64,000 nt of DNA from Caballeronia catudaia (GTDB taxonomy: Bacteria > Pseudomonadota > Gammaproteobacteria > Burkholderiales > Burkholderiaceae): positions 186,001-250,000 of the forward strand of contig NZ_FCOF02000006.1 in NCBI RefSeq assembly GCF_001544755.2, in the 5' to 3' direction. Of the stretch, positions 1 through 8,891 are shown piece after piece. Within the stretch, counting starts at the first letter, position 1, and each line of letters opens with the position of its first letter. The notes under the pieces are model-generated. The model searched no databases, had not been told where the DNA came from, and worked only from the letters and a program-made list of their open reading frames with translations. Both the position numbers and the translations under genes were made by a program.

Positions 1-1429
1 GGTTGACCTTCCAGCGCGGCGCATCGCACGCGGCCTGCGGTTGCTGGCCGTAGTCGAGCATCCGCACGACGGATTGCAGATGGCCCTGCGGCTGCATGTC
101 GCCGCCCATGACGCCGAAGCTCATGACCGCTTCACGACGGCCATCCACTTCCTGCGTCAGGAACGCGGGAATGATCGTATGGAACGGGCGCTTGCCGCCT
201 TCGACGACGTTTGCGGACTTCGGGTCCATCGAGAAACCGCAGCCGCGGTTTTGCAGGCTGATGCCGGTATCCGGCACGACCACGCCCGAGCCGAAGCCCA
301 TGTAATTCGACTGGATGAAGCTCACCATCATGCCGCGCTCGTCGGCGACCGACATGTAGATGGTGCCACCCGCCTTCGGCATGCCGAAGTCGAAGTGCGT
401 GGCCTTCGCCGGGTCGATGAGCTTCGCGCGCTGTGCAAGATACGCGTCGTCGAGCATCTGCTCGGGCGTCACTTCCATGGAACGCGGATCGGCGACATAG
501 CTATAGACGTCGGCAAAGGCGAGTTTCATCGCCTCGATCTGCAGATGCTGCGACTCGATGCGATCGACGGTAAGCGCGCTCACATCGAACTTGTCGAGAA
601 TGCCGAGCGCGATCAACGCCGCGATGCCCTGCCCGTTCGGCGGAATCTCATGCACCGTGTAGCCACGATAGTCCTTGCTGATCGGCTCGACCCAGTCCGC
701 TCGATAGTTGCGCAAGTCGTCCATCGAGAGTGCCGCGCCGCCCTCGCGCGCGAACGACACGATGCGCTCCGCGATCTCGCCCTCGTAGTACGCGCGCGGG
801 CCGTGCTGCGCGAGCAGCCGCAGCGTTTTCGCGTGGCCGGGAAAACGCACGAGTTCGCTCACTTCGGGCGCGCGGCCGCGCGGCATGAAGACATCCGCGA
901 AGCCCGGCTGATCCTTCAGTTCCGGCACCGCCGCCGCCCACTTGTACGCGACGATGCTCGCCACCGCATGACCACGCTCGGCGATCTCGATGGCCGGCTC
1001 CATCAGATCGGCGAAAGGCAGGGAGCCGAACTTCGCGTGCAGCGCTTCCCAACCCGCGATGACGCCGGGCACCGTGACCGTGTCCCAGCCGCGCTTCGGC
1101 TGGCGCGCGAGACCGTCTTCCTCGCCGTATTTGCGCCGAAAGTAGTCGATATTCCAGGCCGCCGGCGACACTCCCGATGCGTTCAGCCCATGCAGCTTCT
1201 TGCCGTCCCAGACGAGCGCGAAGGCATCGCCGCCCAGGCCGCACGACACCGGCTCGACGATGGTGATGGCCGCCGCCGCAGCGATGGCCGCATCGACGGC
1301 ATTGCCGCCCTTCCAGAGCATGCGCAGGCCCGCTTGCGCGGCGAGCGGATGCGACGTCGAAACGACATTGCGGGCGAACACCGGCAGGCGCGGCGTGGGA
1401 TACGGGTTTTGCCAGTTGAAGCGAGTCAT
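1..1429 (-). CDS. ggt: gamma-glutamyltransferase, 3' end cut by window
   Basis: Reading the minus strand from the ATG at 1429 gives an open frame to the window edge (476 codons, no stop). It starts MTRFNWQNPYPTPRLPVFA and runs on with HPLAAQAGLRMLWKGGNAVDA and GGDAFALVWDG, the typical N-terminal glutathione-hydrolase fold. Further on it has QSNYMGFGSGVVVPDTG and QNRGCGF, which match the region around the autoprocessing site and small subunit of the family. The usual catalytic Thr context is replaced by a GGTIYMSVAD-type segment, as in many Burkholderia paralogues annotated as gamma-glutamyltransferase or acylase-like Ntn hydrolases. The role would be hydrolysis or transfer of gamma-glutamyl groups in the periplasm or cytoplasm; no signal peptide is visible. 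The C-terminus lies outside the window. Confidence 0.85.
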   Translation of the reverse strand, partial: MTRFNWQNPYPTPRLPVFARNVVSTSHPLAAQAGLRMLWKGGNAVDAAIAAAAAITIVEPVSCGLGGDAFALVWDGKKLHGLNASGVSPAAWNIDYFRRKYGEEDGLARQPKRGWDTVTVPGVIAGWEALHAKFGSLPFADLMEPAIEIAERGHAVASIVAYKWAAAVPELKDQPGFADVFMPRGRAPEVSELVRFPGHAKTLRLLAQHGPRAYYEGEIAERIVSFAREGGAALSMDDLRNYRADWVEPISKDYRGYTVHEIPPNGQGIAALIALGILDKFDVSALTVDRIESQHLQIEAMKLAFADVYSYVADPRSMEVTPEQMLDDAYLAQRAKLIDPAKATHFDFGMPKAGGTIYMSVADERGMMVSFIQSNYMGFGSGVVVPDTGISLQNRGCGFSMDPKSANVVEGGKRPFHTIIPAFLTQEVDGRREAVMSFGVMGGDMQPQGHLQSVVRMLDYGQQPQAACDAPRWKVN

Positions 1430-1721
1430 TGAATAGCGTCCGAAATGCGAAGAGGCCGAGCGTCCCGGCTGCCTTTGGGCAGCGACCGGGCAAAAGAGAA
1501 ATATTGCATTGTCCGCTTAATCCAAAACAAATTCATTTATCGTATAAATTGATGAACAATGCGCATGAATTGCGCCGATGCACAATGCGGATTCGCTCTT
1601 CCGCAGCGGCGGCGTTTGTGTGCGCCGCCGCACGAAGTTCGAGTGGATTCTCCGAATTCGCGCCAACGATAGACCGCCTCCGCGCGTGTAAAAAGTCAAA
1701 GCCAAAATTTTCACTGCAAAT
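1430..1721. other. intergenic region with three dyads upstream of ggt
   Basis: No convincing gene is seen here. It holds an extended hairpin at 1464-1490 (GCTGCC/GGCAGC core with an outer CCCG/CGGG), which would lie in the ggt leader. It also holds a 6-3-6 AT palindrome at 1535-1549 (ATTTAT CGT ATAAAT) that could be an operator or promoter element for ggt, and a perfect 9-bp GC stem at 1606-1614/1623-1631 without a T-run. The longer open frames on either strand lack a ribosome binding site and family resemblance. Confidence 0.5.
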
Positions 1722-1750
1722 TTGGCACTTGTCAGACGCTTGCCTACAAT
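1722..1750 (+). promoter_or_regulatory. sigma-70 promoter for the 65-residue gene
   Basis: TTGGCA (1722-1727), a 17-base spacer and TACAAT (1745-1750) make a near-consensus sigma-70 promoter pointing at the small gene at 1890. The predicted leader is about 130 nt. The TGGCAC next to it looks like half of a sigma-54 site, but the -24/-12 spacing does not fit. Confidence 0.7.
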
Positions 1751-1838
1751 CCCAATTCCCGGCAAACGCAGTACAAAATCAACGCCTTTGCCCGGCAGTT
1801 TTTCAGTTTCCCCGTACAACGTTTCGAAGCAAAAAGAT

Positions 1839-1855
1839 CCGGCTTACAAAGCCGG
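1839..1855 (+). promoter_or_regulatory. leader hairpin
   Basis: A perfect 7-bp stem with a three-base loop (CCGGCTT ACA AAGCCGG) sits 34 bases before the start of the 65-residue gene. It has no T-run, so it is more likely a leader structure than a terminator. Confidence 0.4.
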
Positions 1856-1889
1856 CTGCTTATGCCGTTCGGTCGTCATGGAGAACACA

Positions 1890-2087
1890 ATGCTGAGTCC
1901 GCACGAATTTGCCACGCTGCTACTGGTTCAGGAAGCACCTAATCAAGTCGACATGGAACGCGCAGAACTCGATGCCCTGCTCGAACGCCAGCTCGTTCAA
2001 CTCGAGAATCTCGCCTCCGGACGTCAGCAATGGCGCCTCACGGCCACCGGTGATTCCACCGTCAAGGCTTTCAAACGCTACTCGTAG
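1890..2087 (+). CDS. small conserved-looking protein, 65 aa
   Basis: The ATG at 1890 follows GGAG by six bases and gives a 65-residue protein beginning MLSPHEFATLLLVQEAP. An upstream in-frame ATG at 1878 has no ribosome binding site. The body ELDALLERQLVQLE...W.LTATGDS resembles the recognition helix and wing of a winged-helix fold, where a short helix is followed by a W-x-L-T-x-x-G strand; this is inference. It has its own strong promoter 140 bases upstream and a hairpin in the leader, and it stands alone between ggt and a lipoprotein gene on the other strand. I believe similar short proteins occur widely in Burkholderia, but I know no assigned function. Confidence 0.7.
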   Translation: MLSPHEFATLLLVQEAPNQVDMERAELDALLERQLVQLENLASGRQQWRLTATGDSTVKAFKRYS

Positions 2088-2160
2088 CAGGCGCAGCGGG
2101 ACTCAGGACGTGGCCCGCTGCCGCGTCCGTTCTACCTCTCTTACCTCAAAGCAAGCCGCT

Positions 2161-2541
2161 TCATCCGGCGCGCAGTGTCGGGTCGACCGCGGCACGCCAA
2201 CTCAACGCCTGCGCGCGCTGATCGAGGAAGAATTTCGCCCAGGCACTTTGCGCGTCTGGGCCAGGATTCGCCCGATAGGCGCGATACCGTTCAGCGATCG
2301 CCGTCTGGAACGCGCAGAGGCGCTCTGTGGACAGCCCGCCCCGACGCTCGGCCACATAGGCATCGTAGAAGGCCGAGTAGACGGATTGGGCGTCCGCGCC
2401 GTAATCGACCGGAGGCGTTGCGCACATGGCTTGCAGCGCGCTGAACGACGGCGCGCCCGTGGAGCCATCGAGACTTGGCGTGCTCACGCAGCCCGCCAGC
2501 AGCGCCGCACCCAGCACGCCTGAAACCAACGACATTCGCAT
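2161..2541 (-). CDS. putative outer-membrane lipoprotein, 126 aa
   Basis: The protein starts MRMSLVSGVLGAALLAGC, a short lipoprotein signal peptide with lipobox L-A-G-C, so the mature protein would be acylated on the Cys at residue 18. The rest is a small helical domain with no motif I recognise (around Y-x-x-F-Y-D-A-Y and W-A-K-F-F). The start at 2541 follows an AAGGGTGAG-like ribosome binding site; a longer frame to 2586 would bury the signal peptide. It is single, convergent with the small gene at 1890 and divergent from glpK. Confidence 0.7.
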   Translation of the reverse strand: MRMSLVSGVLGAALLAGCVSTPSLDGSTGAPSFSALQAMCATPPVDYGADAQSVYSAFYDAYVAERRGGLSTERLCAFQTAIAERYRAYRANPGPDAQSAWAKFFLDQRAQALSWRAAVDPTLRAG

Positions 2542-2605
2542 CGCACTCACCCTTCGATCGATCTGATGCCGCCAGTATCGGCCCATCGGCAGCGCTGCGC
2601 CACTC

Positions 2606-2670
2606 GGCCAAATGGCATAGGCATTTTGCGCGCGACGCCAGACCTGTCGCGCGGCCTATGCCATTCGGCC
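2606..2670. repeat. nested inverted repeat between lipoprotein and glpK
   Basis: Outer arms 2606-2622 and 2654-2670 pair over 16 of 17 positions (12 perfect from AATGGCATAGGC outward, one mismatch, four more). Inside them lies a second perfect 8-bp stem, CGCGCGAC (2629-2636) with GTCGCGCG (2646-2653), and a nine-base loop. Read as RNA it folds into one long hairpin with a six-base bulge. There is no T-run. It could be an operator, an extragenic repeat or a 5' leader structure for glpK, which starts 79 bases downstream. Confidence 0.7.
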
Positions 2671-2748
2671 AGGTTGTCCATGTGGCCTCGCTCCGATAGA
2701 TTGCGCAGACGGACAACGTGTCCATGTCCGTAAAGACCGGAGGAGACC

Positions 2749-4245
<1,497 letters not shown>

Positions 4246-4251
4246 ACAGCG

Positions 4252-4291
4252 CTTTTTGCAAAGCTTATGACGTATGCGGCGGTGCAAAAAG
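4252..4291. terminator. possible glpK terminator dyad
   Basis: CTTTTTGCA (4252-4260) and TGCAAAAAG (4283-4291) form a perfect 9-bp inverted repeat with a 22-base loop, directly after the glpK stop. The stem is AT-rich and lacks a downstream T-run, so termination is uncertain. Confidence 0.3.
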
Positions 4292-4351
4292 GTCGCGCGT
4301 GCGGTATCCTAAAAAAGCTGACGGGTCACACGGCTCGAAGGCATTCAGTAC

Positions 4352-4506
4352 GTCTTCAGGGCGGGGTGTAATTCCCCACCGGCGGTATGTGGCGAGGCTT
4401 TGGGCCGAACCACGAGCCCGCGAGCGCCCGCGCGAGCACCATGCGCGGGGTCAGCAGATCTGGTGAGACGCCAGAGCCGACGGTCACAGTCCGGATGAGA
4501 GAAGAT
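4352..4506 (+). promoter_or_regulatory. FMN riboswitch (RFN element)
   Basis: All conserved RFN pieces are in order: the P1 arm GTCTTC, then AGGGCGGGGTGTAATTCCCC, ACCGGCGGTA, AGCCCGCGAGCG, GTCAGCAGATCTGGTGAGA, GCCAGAGCCGACGGTCACAG, TCCGGATGAGAG, and the closing P1 arm GAAGAT. The two P1 arms pair over six positions. It controls ribB 150 bases downstream and should lower its expression when FMN is bound. Confidence 0.97.
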
Positions 4507-4533
4507 GTGCAGATGGTCATGTCCGTTCCCCTC

Positions 4534-4580
4534 CGCGATTCATGTATCGCGCCGAACCGGACGACGCCGCTCAAGCGTCG
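4534..4580 (+). promoter_or_regulatory. two hairpins in the ribB leader, possible expression platform
   Basis: Between the FMN aptamer and ribB lie a perfect CGCGAT/ATCGCG stem (4534-4551) and a CGACGC/GCGTCG stem (4562-4580). Neither is followed by a clean T-run. Control could therefore be at translation or through Rho rather than an intrinsic terminator. Confidence 0.4.
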
Positions 4581-4656
4581 CCGCGGGGTGTCGTTCTGTC
4601 TGTTTGCAATGCCCTGAAACGTTTTTCGCTTAAATTTTTGCGCGAGAGCGTTTCAC

Positions 4657-5406
4657 ATGTTCCAGACCCAAGCTACCAGCAGCCTGTCGTTCGCCACCCC
4701 CGCCGTCATCGCCGATGACGCCGCCTCTGATCTTTCGCAACTCGCATCGTTCGATGTTCCGGCGCGCATCGCCGCCGCGCTCGACGCCATGCGCGAAGGC
4801 CGCCCCGTCGTCCTGCAGGACGACGACGACCGCGAGAACGAAGCCGACCTGATCGTCGCCGCCGAGAAGCTCACCGACGCCACGATGGCCCTGCTCATCC
4901 GCGAATGCAGCGGCATCGTGTGCCTTTGCCTGCCCGACGAGAAAGTGCGCGCGCTCGAACTCCCGCCGATGGCCGCCGCCAACGGCAGCCGCTACGGCAC
5001 CGCGTTCACTGTGTCGATCGAAGCGCGCGAAGGCGTGACCACGGGCGTATCGGCGGCCGATCGCGTGACGACGATTCGCGCGGCCATCGCCGATCACGCG
5101 AAGCCGGGCGATATCGTCCGGCCCGGTCACGTATTTCCGCTGCGCGCCATGCCAGGCGGCGTGCTCGCGCGGCGCGGGCACACGGAAGGCACCGTCGACC
5201 TGGCGATTCTCGCCGGTCTCAAGCCCGCCGGCGTGCTGTGCGAACTGATGAACCCCGACGGCACGATGACGCGCGGCGCGCAAGTCGAGCGCTTCGCGAA
5301 GGAGCACGGCCTGCCGATGCTGACCATCGCGGAGCTGGTGGAATTTCGCGAGGCGCTGGCGGCCGCGCGTGCATCGATCGAAGAATCAGTCGAAGAAGCG
5401 GCGTAA
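4657..5406 (+). CDS. ribB: 3,4-dihydroxy-2-butanone 4-phosphate synthase
   Basis: 249 residues. It makes dihydroxybutanone phosphate and formate from ribulose 5-phosphate, the four-carbon precursor of riboflavin. Motifs include [20 protein letters not shown] (acidic metal-binding loop), the catalytic-region [22 protein letters not shown] and the [17 protein letters not shown] signature, then [17 protein letters not shown]-terminal GTP cyclohydrolase II domain is absent, so this is a stand-alone RibB. The first 35 residues are a Ser/Ala-rich extension. The start at 4657 has only a weak GAGAG site. The FMN riboswitch upstream confirms its pathway. Confidence 0.97.
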   Translation: MFQTQATSSLSFATPAVIADDAASDLSQLASFDVPARIAAALDAMREGRPVVLQDDDDRENEADLIVAAEKLTDATMALLIRECSGIVCLCLPDEKVRALELPPMAAANGSRYGTAFTVSIEAREGVTTGVSAADRVTTIRAAIADHAKPGDIVRPGHVFPLRAMPGGVLARRGHTEGTVDLAILAGLKPAGVLCELMNPDGTMTRGAQVERFAKEHGLPMLTIAELVEFREALAAARASIEESVEEAA

Positions 5407-5409
5407 CAA

Positions 5410-6096
5410 TCAGGACAGGACGTCGCCGAAATCCCCGCGCACGCCTGCCGCGACGAGCGCGGGCAGTTCGTCCATGTGCTCCATGATCCGTGTGATGCCG
5501 GTTTCGCGCAGCACCTGCGCATAGCCGGACGGAATATGGCTCGCGCCGACGAACGCAATCGTCTTCATGCCCGCCGCGCGCGCCGCCGTCAGTCCGGCGA
5601 CGCTGTCCTCCACGACGAGGCAGCGCGCCGGATCGACTTCGAGGGTGCGCGCGGCGAGCAGATAGACATCCGGATAAGGCTTCGGCCGCTCGACTTGCTG
5701 CGCGCTGAACACGCGCGCGCCGACGATCTCGGACAGACCCGCGCGCCGCACCGATGCGCGCACGCGCTCCATGCGGCTGTTCGACACCACCGCGACCGGC
5801 AGCCCGCAGCCTTCCAGCGCGGGGCGCACGCCGGCGATCGGTCCGACCGAACGCGCGAGCTCGGCGGAGACGTGCGCCTCGATCGTACCGACGAAATTCG
5901 GCGGCATCGCGATGCCGAACTTCGTCTCGAGGTGGGCTAGAAAGCGTGAGGTTTGCTGGCCGAAAGCCGTCTTGACGTCCGGTTTGAAGTCGATGCCGGG
6001 AAACGTCTCGGTGAGGACGTCCAGCATCACGCGATCCGCGATGATTTCGCTGTCGACGAGCACGCCGTCGCAATCGCAGATGAGATGATCGATCAT
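5410..6096 (-). CDS. HAD-family phosphatase (YieH/phosphoglycolate phosphatase-like)
   Basis: 228 residues, a complete subfamily IA haloacid dehalogenase-type hydrolase. Motif I is DCDGVLVDSE near the N-terminus (nucleophile Asp and acid/base Asp), motif II lies in VAVVSNSR, the motif III Lys is in ERPKPYPDVY, and motif IV is VVEDSVAGLTAA. It probably removes phosphate from a small sugar phosphate; the closest family I recall is the 6-phosphogluconate phosphatase YieH, but the substrate is not shown by sequence. It lies 37 bases downstream of the MFS gene on the same strand. The ATG falls inside a 10-bp stem and has no clear ribosome binding site. Confidence 0.85.
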   Translation of the reverse strand: MIDHLICDCDGVLVDSEIIADRVMLDVLTETFPGIDFKPDVKTAFGQQTSRFLAHLETKFGIAMPPNFVGTIEAHVSAELARSVGPIAGVRPALEGCGLPVAVVSNSRMERVRASVRRAGLSEIVGARVFSAQQVERPKPYPDVYLLAARTLEVDPARCLVVEDSVAGLTAARAAGMKTIAFVGASHIPSGYAQVLRETGITRIMEHMDELPALVAAGVRGDFGDVLS

Positions 6097-6124
6097 GTTG
6101 GCTCGGATTACGTTGAGCCAACAT
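6095..6124 (-). promoter_or_regulatory. perfect 10-bp inverted repeat over the HAD start codon
   Basis: ATGTTGGCTC (6095-6104) and GAGCCAACAT (6115-6124) are perfectly complementary with a ten-base loop. The minus-strand start codon of the HAD gene (6096-6094) lies in the 3' arm. As RNA the stem would hide the start; as DNA it is a classic operator shape. Confidence 0.6.
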
Positions 6125-6133
6125 GATAAGCGC

Positions 6134-7312
6134 TCAGCAGGCGTCGGCTGCTTTTATGTCCGAAGTAACGCGCGGCGCATCCAGCCGCGCGGCGAGCCAC
6201 GTCACGGCGAGCGCGGCGACCGCCACCGCGGCGGCGGCCCACGGCAGCGCGTCGAGTCCGTGGCCGTGCGTCAACACCGAGCCGCCGAGCCACGCGCCGC
6301 CGGCATTGCCCACGTTGAACGCGCCGATATTCAGCGTAGACGCGAGATTCGGCGCATCCTTCGCCTTCTCGACGACACGCGTCTGCAGCGGCGGCACCGT
6401 CGCGAAAGCCGCAATGCCCCACACGAAAATCGTGACGATCGCGCCGATCTGACTGTGGCTCGTCGTCGCGAACACCGCCATCACGATGGCGAGCGCGAAC
6501 AGAATGGCCATCAGCGACGGCATCAGCGCGCGGTCGGCGAGTCGGCCGCCAATCGTATTGCCGATCGTCAGCCCAACGCCGAACAGCACCAGAATCAGCG
6601 TGACGGCGCGTGGCGAGAAGCCGCCGACCTGTTCGAGAATCGGCGCGATGTAAGTGAACACCACGAACACGCCGCCGAAGCCGAGCACGGTCATCGTCAG
6701 CGCGAGCCAGACTTGGCCGTCGCGCAGCACGCGCACTTCCCGGCCGAGGCCGCTCGGCCCGGCGTCATGCCGGTTCGGCACGAGCGCCGTCACGCCGAGC
6801 GCCGAGAGCACGCCCAGACCGGCGACGATCCAGAAGGTCGCGCGCCAGCCCAATTCCTGTCCGACGAACGTACCGAACGGCACGCCCAACACGTTCGCGA
6901 GCGTGAGCCCGGTGAACATCAGGGCGATGGCGCTCGCGCGCTTTTCCGCCGGCACGAGCGACGCGGCCACGACCGCGCCGATGCCGAAGAACGCGCCGTG
7001 AGCGAACGACGTCACGACGCGTGCGACCATTAGCAGGCCGTAGTCCGGCGCGACCGCGCACAGCACGTTGCCGACGATGAACACGGCCATCAGCAATTGC
7101 AGCGCGAGCTTGCGCGGCATTTTGGCGGTCAGCACGGCGAGCAGCGGCGCGCCGACCGCGACACCGAGCGCGTAACCGGTGACGAGCAGGCCCGCCGAAG
7201 GAATCGATACGGCGAGATCGTGCGCGACGTTGGGCAAGAGGCCCATGATGACGAACTCCGTCGTGCCGATGGCGAAGGCGCTGATCGCCAGCGCGAGAAG
7301 CGGAAGAGGCAT
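6134..7312 (-). CDS. MFS transporter, DHA1 family (AraJ/YdhP-like)
   Basis: 392 residues with about twelve hydrophobic segments. The N-terminus LALAISAFAIGTTEFVIMGLL and PRKLALQLLMAVFIVGN are typical of the AraJ/YdhP/NepI-type drug:proton antiporter group, and the loop 2-3 motif A is partly preserved around GAPLLAVLTAKMPRK. It is an inner-membrane exporter; the substrate cannot be read. It is the middle gene of a minus-strand set, 18 bases after the VOC gene and 37 before the HAD gene. The divergent LysR gene is the likely regulator. Confidence 0.85.
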   Translation of the reverse strand: MPLPLLALAISAFAIGTTEFVIMGLLPNVAHDLAVSIPSAGLLVTGYALGVAVGAPLLAVLTAKMPRKLALQLLMAVFIVGNVLCAVAPDYGLLMVARVVTSFAHGAFFGIGAVVAASLVPAEKRASAIALMFTGLTLANVLGVPFGTFVGQELGWRATFWIVAGLGVLSALGVTALVPNRHDAGPSGLGREVRVLRDGQVWLALTMTVLGFGGVFVVFTYIAPILEQVGGFSPRAVTLILVLFGVGLTIGNTIGGRLADRALMPSLMAILFALAIVMAVFATTSHSQIGAIVTIFVWGIAAFATVPPLQTRVVEKAKDAPNLASTLNIGAFNVGNAGGAWLGGSVLTHGHGLDALPWAAAAVAVAALAVTWLAARLDAPRVTSDIKAADAC

Positions 7313-7330
7313 GATGGCTCCAGATCAGAT

Positions 7331-7708
7331 TCAGGATTGCGCGGTCACGAATTCGACGACGACGGCCGGCGCCAGCCGCACGAAAAGCTGATGCTCGCGG
7401 GCGAGCGGCACGTCGGCGAGCCGATACGCGTAGCCGCGGCAGTCGAGACGTTCGAGCAAGGCGCGCCACTCGGTTCCATCGTCGATTCGCAACGCCAGAT
7501 GGTCGATGCGCGTCGCGTTCGGGCTGTCCAAAGAAGCCGCGACACCCGATGCGATCAGATGCACCGCCGGCCGCGCGCCGAGATACAGCCAGTAACCGCC
7601 GACTCCAAACGGCGGCCGCGGACCGACTCGCATCCCGGCGATATCGACGAAAAAGCGCATGAGCGCCTCGCAGTCGGGCGCGACGAGGGTGACGTGGTCG
7701 AGTTGCAT
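7331..7708 (-). CDS. VOC-family (glyoxalase/bleomycin-resistance fold) protein
   Basis: 125 residues, one vicinal-oxygen-chelate module. The start MQLDHVTLVAPDCEALMRFF is the usual first beta-alpha-beta unit with a metal-ligand His, RIDHLALRIDD gives the second-half His, and EHQLFVRLAPAVVVEFV ends in the conserved Glu. The ATG at 7708 follows GGAG by about ten bases, so the much longer open frame upstream is not used. It leads the VOC-MFS-HAD set and faces the LysR gene over about 90 bases. Such trios often deal with small electrophiles or antibiotics, but the substrate is unknown. Confidence 0.8.
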   Translation of the reverse strand: MQLDHVTLVAPDCEALMRFFVDIAGMRVGPRPPFGVGGYWLYLGARPAVHLIASGVAASLDSPNATRIDHLALRIDDGTEWRALLERLDCRGYAYRLADVPLAREHQLFVRLAPAVVVEFVTAQS

Positions 7709-7754
7709 GACTTGTCTCCAGGGACTGAGCGCATTGTCCGGTTGCAGCGCACGA

Positions 7755-7788
7755 TTGAGAATTGGTCTACGCTTTGAATCATTCTCAA
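7755..7788. promoter_or_regulatory. putative LysR operator
   Basis: TTGAGAAT (7755-7762) and ATTCTCAA (7781-7788) form a perfect inverted repeat in the 93-base gap between the VOC gene and the LysR gene. T-N11-A type half-sites occur inside it. The position suits autoregulation of lysR and control of the divergent set. Confidence 0.6.
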
Positions 7789-7801
7789 GTTGAATTTGAA
7801 A

Positions 7802-8791
7802 ATGACGATGGATCGGCTCGGCGACATGCGCCTTTTCGTGGAAGCGGCGTCGGCAGGCAGTCTTTCGGCGGCGGGGCGCAAGCTCGGGCTGTCGCCGGCG
7901 GCGGCGAGCGCGCGCCTCATCAAGCTGGAGAAAGCGCTGCACACGCGGCTTTTCGAGCGCACGACGCGCCAGTTGCGCGTCACCGACGAAGGCCGCCTGT
8001 ATCTGCAGCATTGCCGCGTCGCGCTGCAGGCGATCGACGACGCAGAAGCCGCGCTTCAGGCCGGCCAGAACGTCGTGCGCGGTAAGGTGCGCATTTCGGC
8101 GACATCGAATTTCGGACGCTCGCTGCTGCGCGGCTGGCTCGATGAATTCAGCGCGCTGCATCCGGACGTGCGGTTCGCGTTGACGCTGTCCGATTCCGTG
8201 TCGAATCTGCTGCAGGAGGAAATCGATCTCGCGATCCGCTTCGGCGCGCCGCCCGACAGCGGGCTTGCCGCGCGCGCGCTCGCGCCGAATCGCCGGGTGT
8301 TGTGCGCATCGCCGGACTATCTCGCGCGCAAAGGCACGCCAGAAACGCCCGCCGAACTCGTCGGGCACGATTTCGTCGTCGTGGTCACGGCGGCCGGACC
8401 GCTCAACGAACTGAGCTTCCGGCGCGGCGACGAGCGCTACGCGTACACGATCCCGCTCGCGGATGCCTGGGAAACCAACGACGGCGCGCTGCTGCGCGAG
8501 TGGGCGCTGGCTGGGCACGGCATCGCGCACAAGTCGATCTGGGATATCGCCGCCGATGTCCGCGCCGGCACGCTCAGGATGGTCCTGCCCGACTGGTGCA
8601 CGCACGAGGCCGCCGTCCATGCGCTCTTTCACGCGAATCGCTACATGGCGCCGCGCGTGCGCGTGCTGCTGGACTTTCTGGTCGAGCGGTTCCAGAAGAC
8701 GACGGACGACCTGCTCGGCGAGCTCGCCTATCCGCCGGACAAGCGCGGCACGGCGTCAGGAATGGCCGCCGGCGCTATAATATCGGGCTAA
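7802..8791 (+). CDS. LysR-family transcriptional regulator
   Basis: About 329 residues. The winged helix-turn-helix is MRLFVEAASAGSLSAAGRKL followed by GLSPAAASARLIKLEKALHT and RLFERTTRQLRVTDEG (residues about 6-65). The effector domain then begins with VRGKVRISATSNFGRSLL. The start is not certain: ATG codons at 7802 and 7808 and an upstream TTG at 7790 are in frame, and none has a strong ribosome binding site. The last residues (GTASGMAAGAIISG) overlap the promoter of miaB. It most likely regulates the divergent VOC-MFS-HAD genes through the dyad at 7755-7788. Confidence 0.9.
   Translation: MTMDRLGDMRLFVEAASAGSLSAAGRKLGLSPAAASARLIKLEKALHTRLFERTTRQLRVTDEGRLYLQHCRVALQAIDDAEAALQAGQNVVRGKVRISATSNFGRSLLRGWLDEFSALHPDVRFALTLSDSVSNLLQEEIDLAIRFGAPPDSGLAARALAPNRRVLCASPDYLARKGTPETPAELVGHDFVVVVTAAGPLNELSFRRGDERYAYTIPLADAWETNDGALLREWALAGHGIAHKSIWDIAADVRAGTLRMVLPDWCTHEAAVHALFHANRYMAPRVRVLLDFLVERFQKTTDDLLGELAYPPDKRGTASGMAAGAIISG
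8753..8781 (+). promoter_or_regulatory. possible miaB promoter inside lysR 3' end
   Basis: A perfect TATAAT (8776-8781) lies in the last codons of lysR, 17 bases after a weak -35 (GCGTCA, 8753-8758). It is 110 bases before the miaB start. Confidence 0.45.
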
Positions 8792-8891
8792 ATTGCAGTA
8801 AAAAGCGGGCCGTTCACCGTAGAAGCGCTCGCGAAACCCTTCAATCTCTTACCAGCGCCCCCAGGTTAACCACTGCGACCGGCGACGATTC

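Noticed and set aside
41..1432. 463-codon open frame on the plus strand over ggt
   Set aside because: It is the complement of the gamma-glutamyltransferase frame: Arg/His-rich, no family resemblance, no ribosome binding site. High-GC genes create such shadows.
1722..1750. Sigma-54 promoter (TGGCAC ... TTGC)
   Set aside because: The GG and GC elements are 16 bases apart instead of 10, while the same stretch is a near-perfect sigma-70 promoter.
2613..2629. Sigma-54 promoter upstream of glpK (TGGCAT ... TTTTGC)
   Set aside because: The spacing is two bases too long, and the sequence is explained by the nested dyad.
4387..4617. 76-codon ORF between glpK and ribB
   Set aside because: It lies inside the FMN riboswitch; the RNA element explains the sequence.
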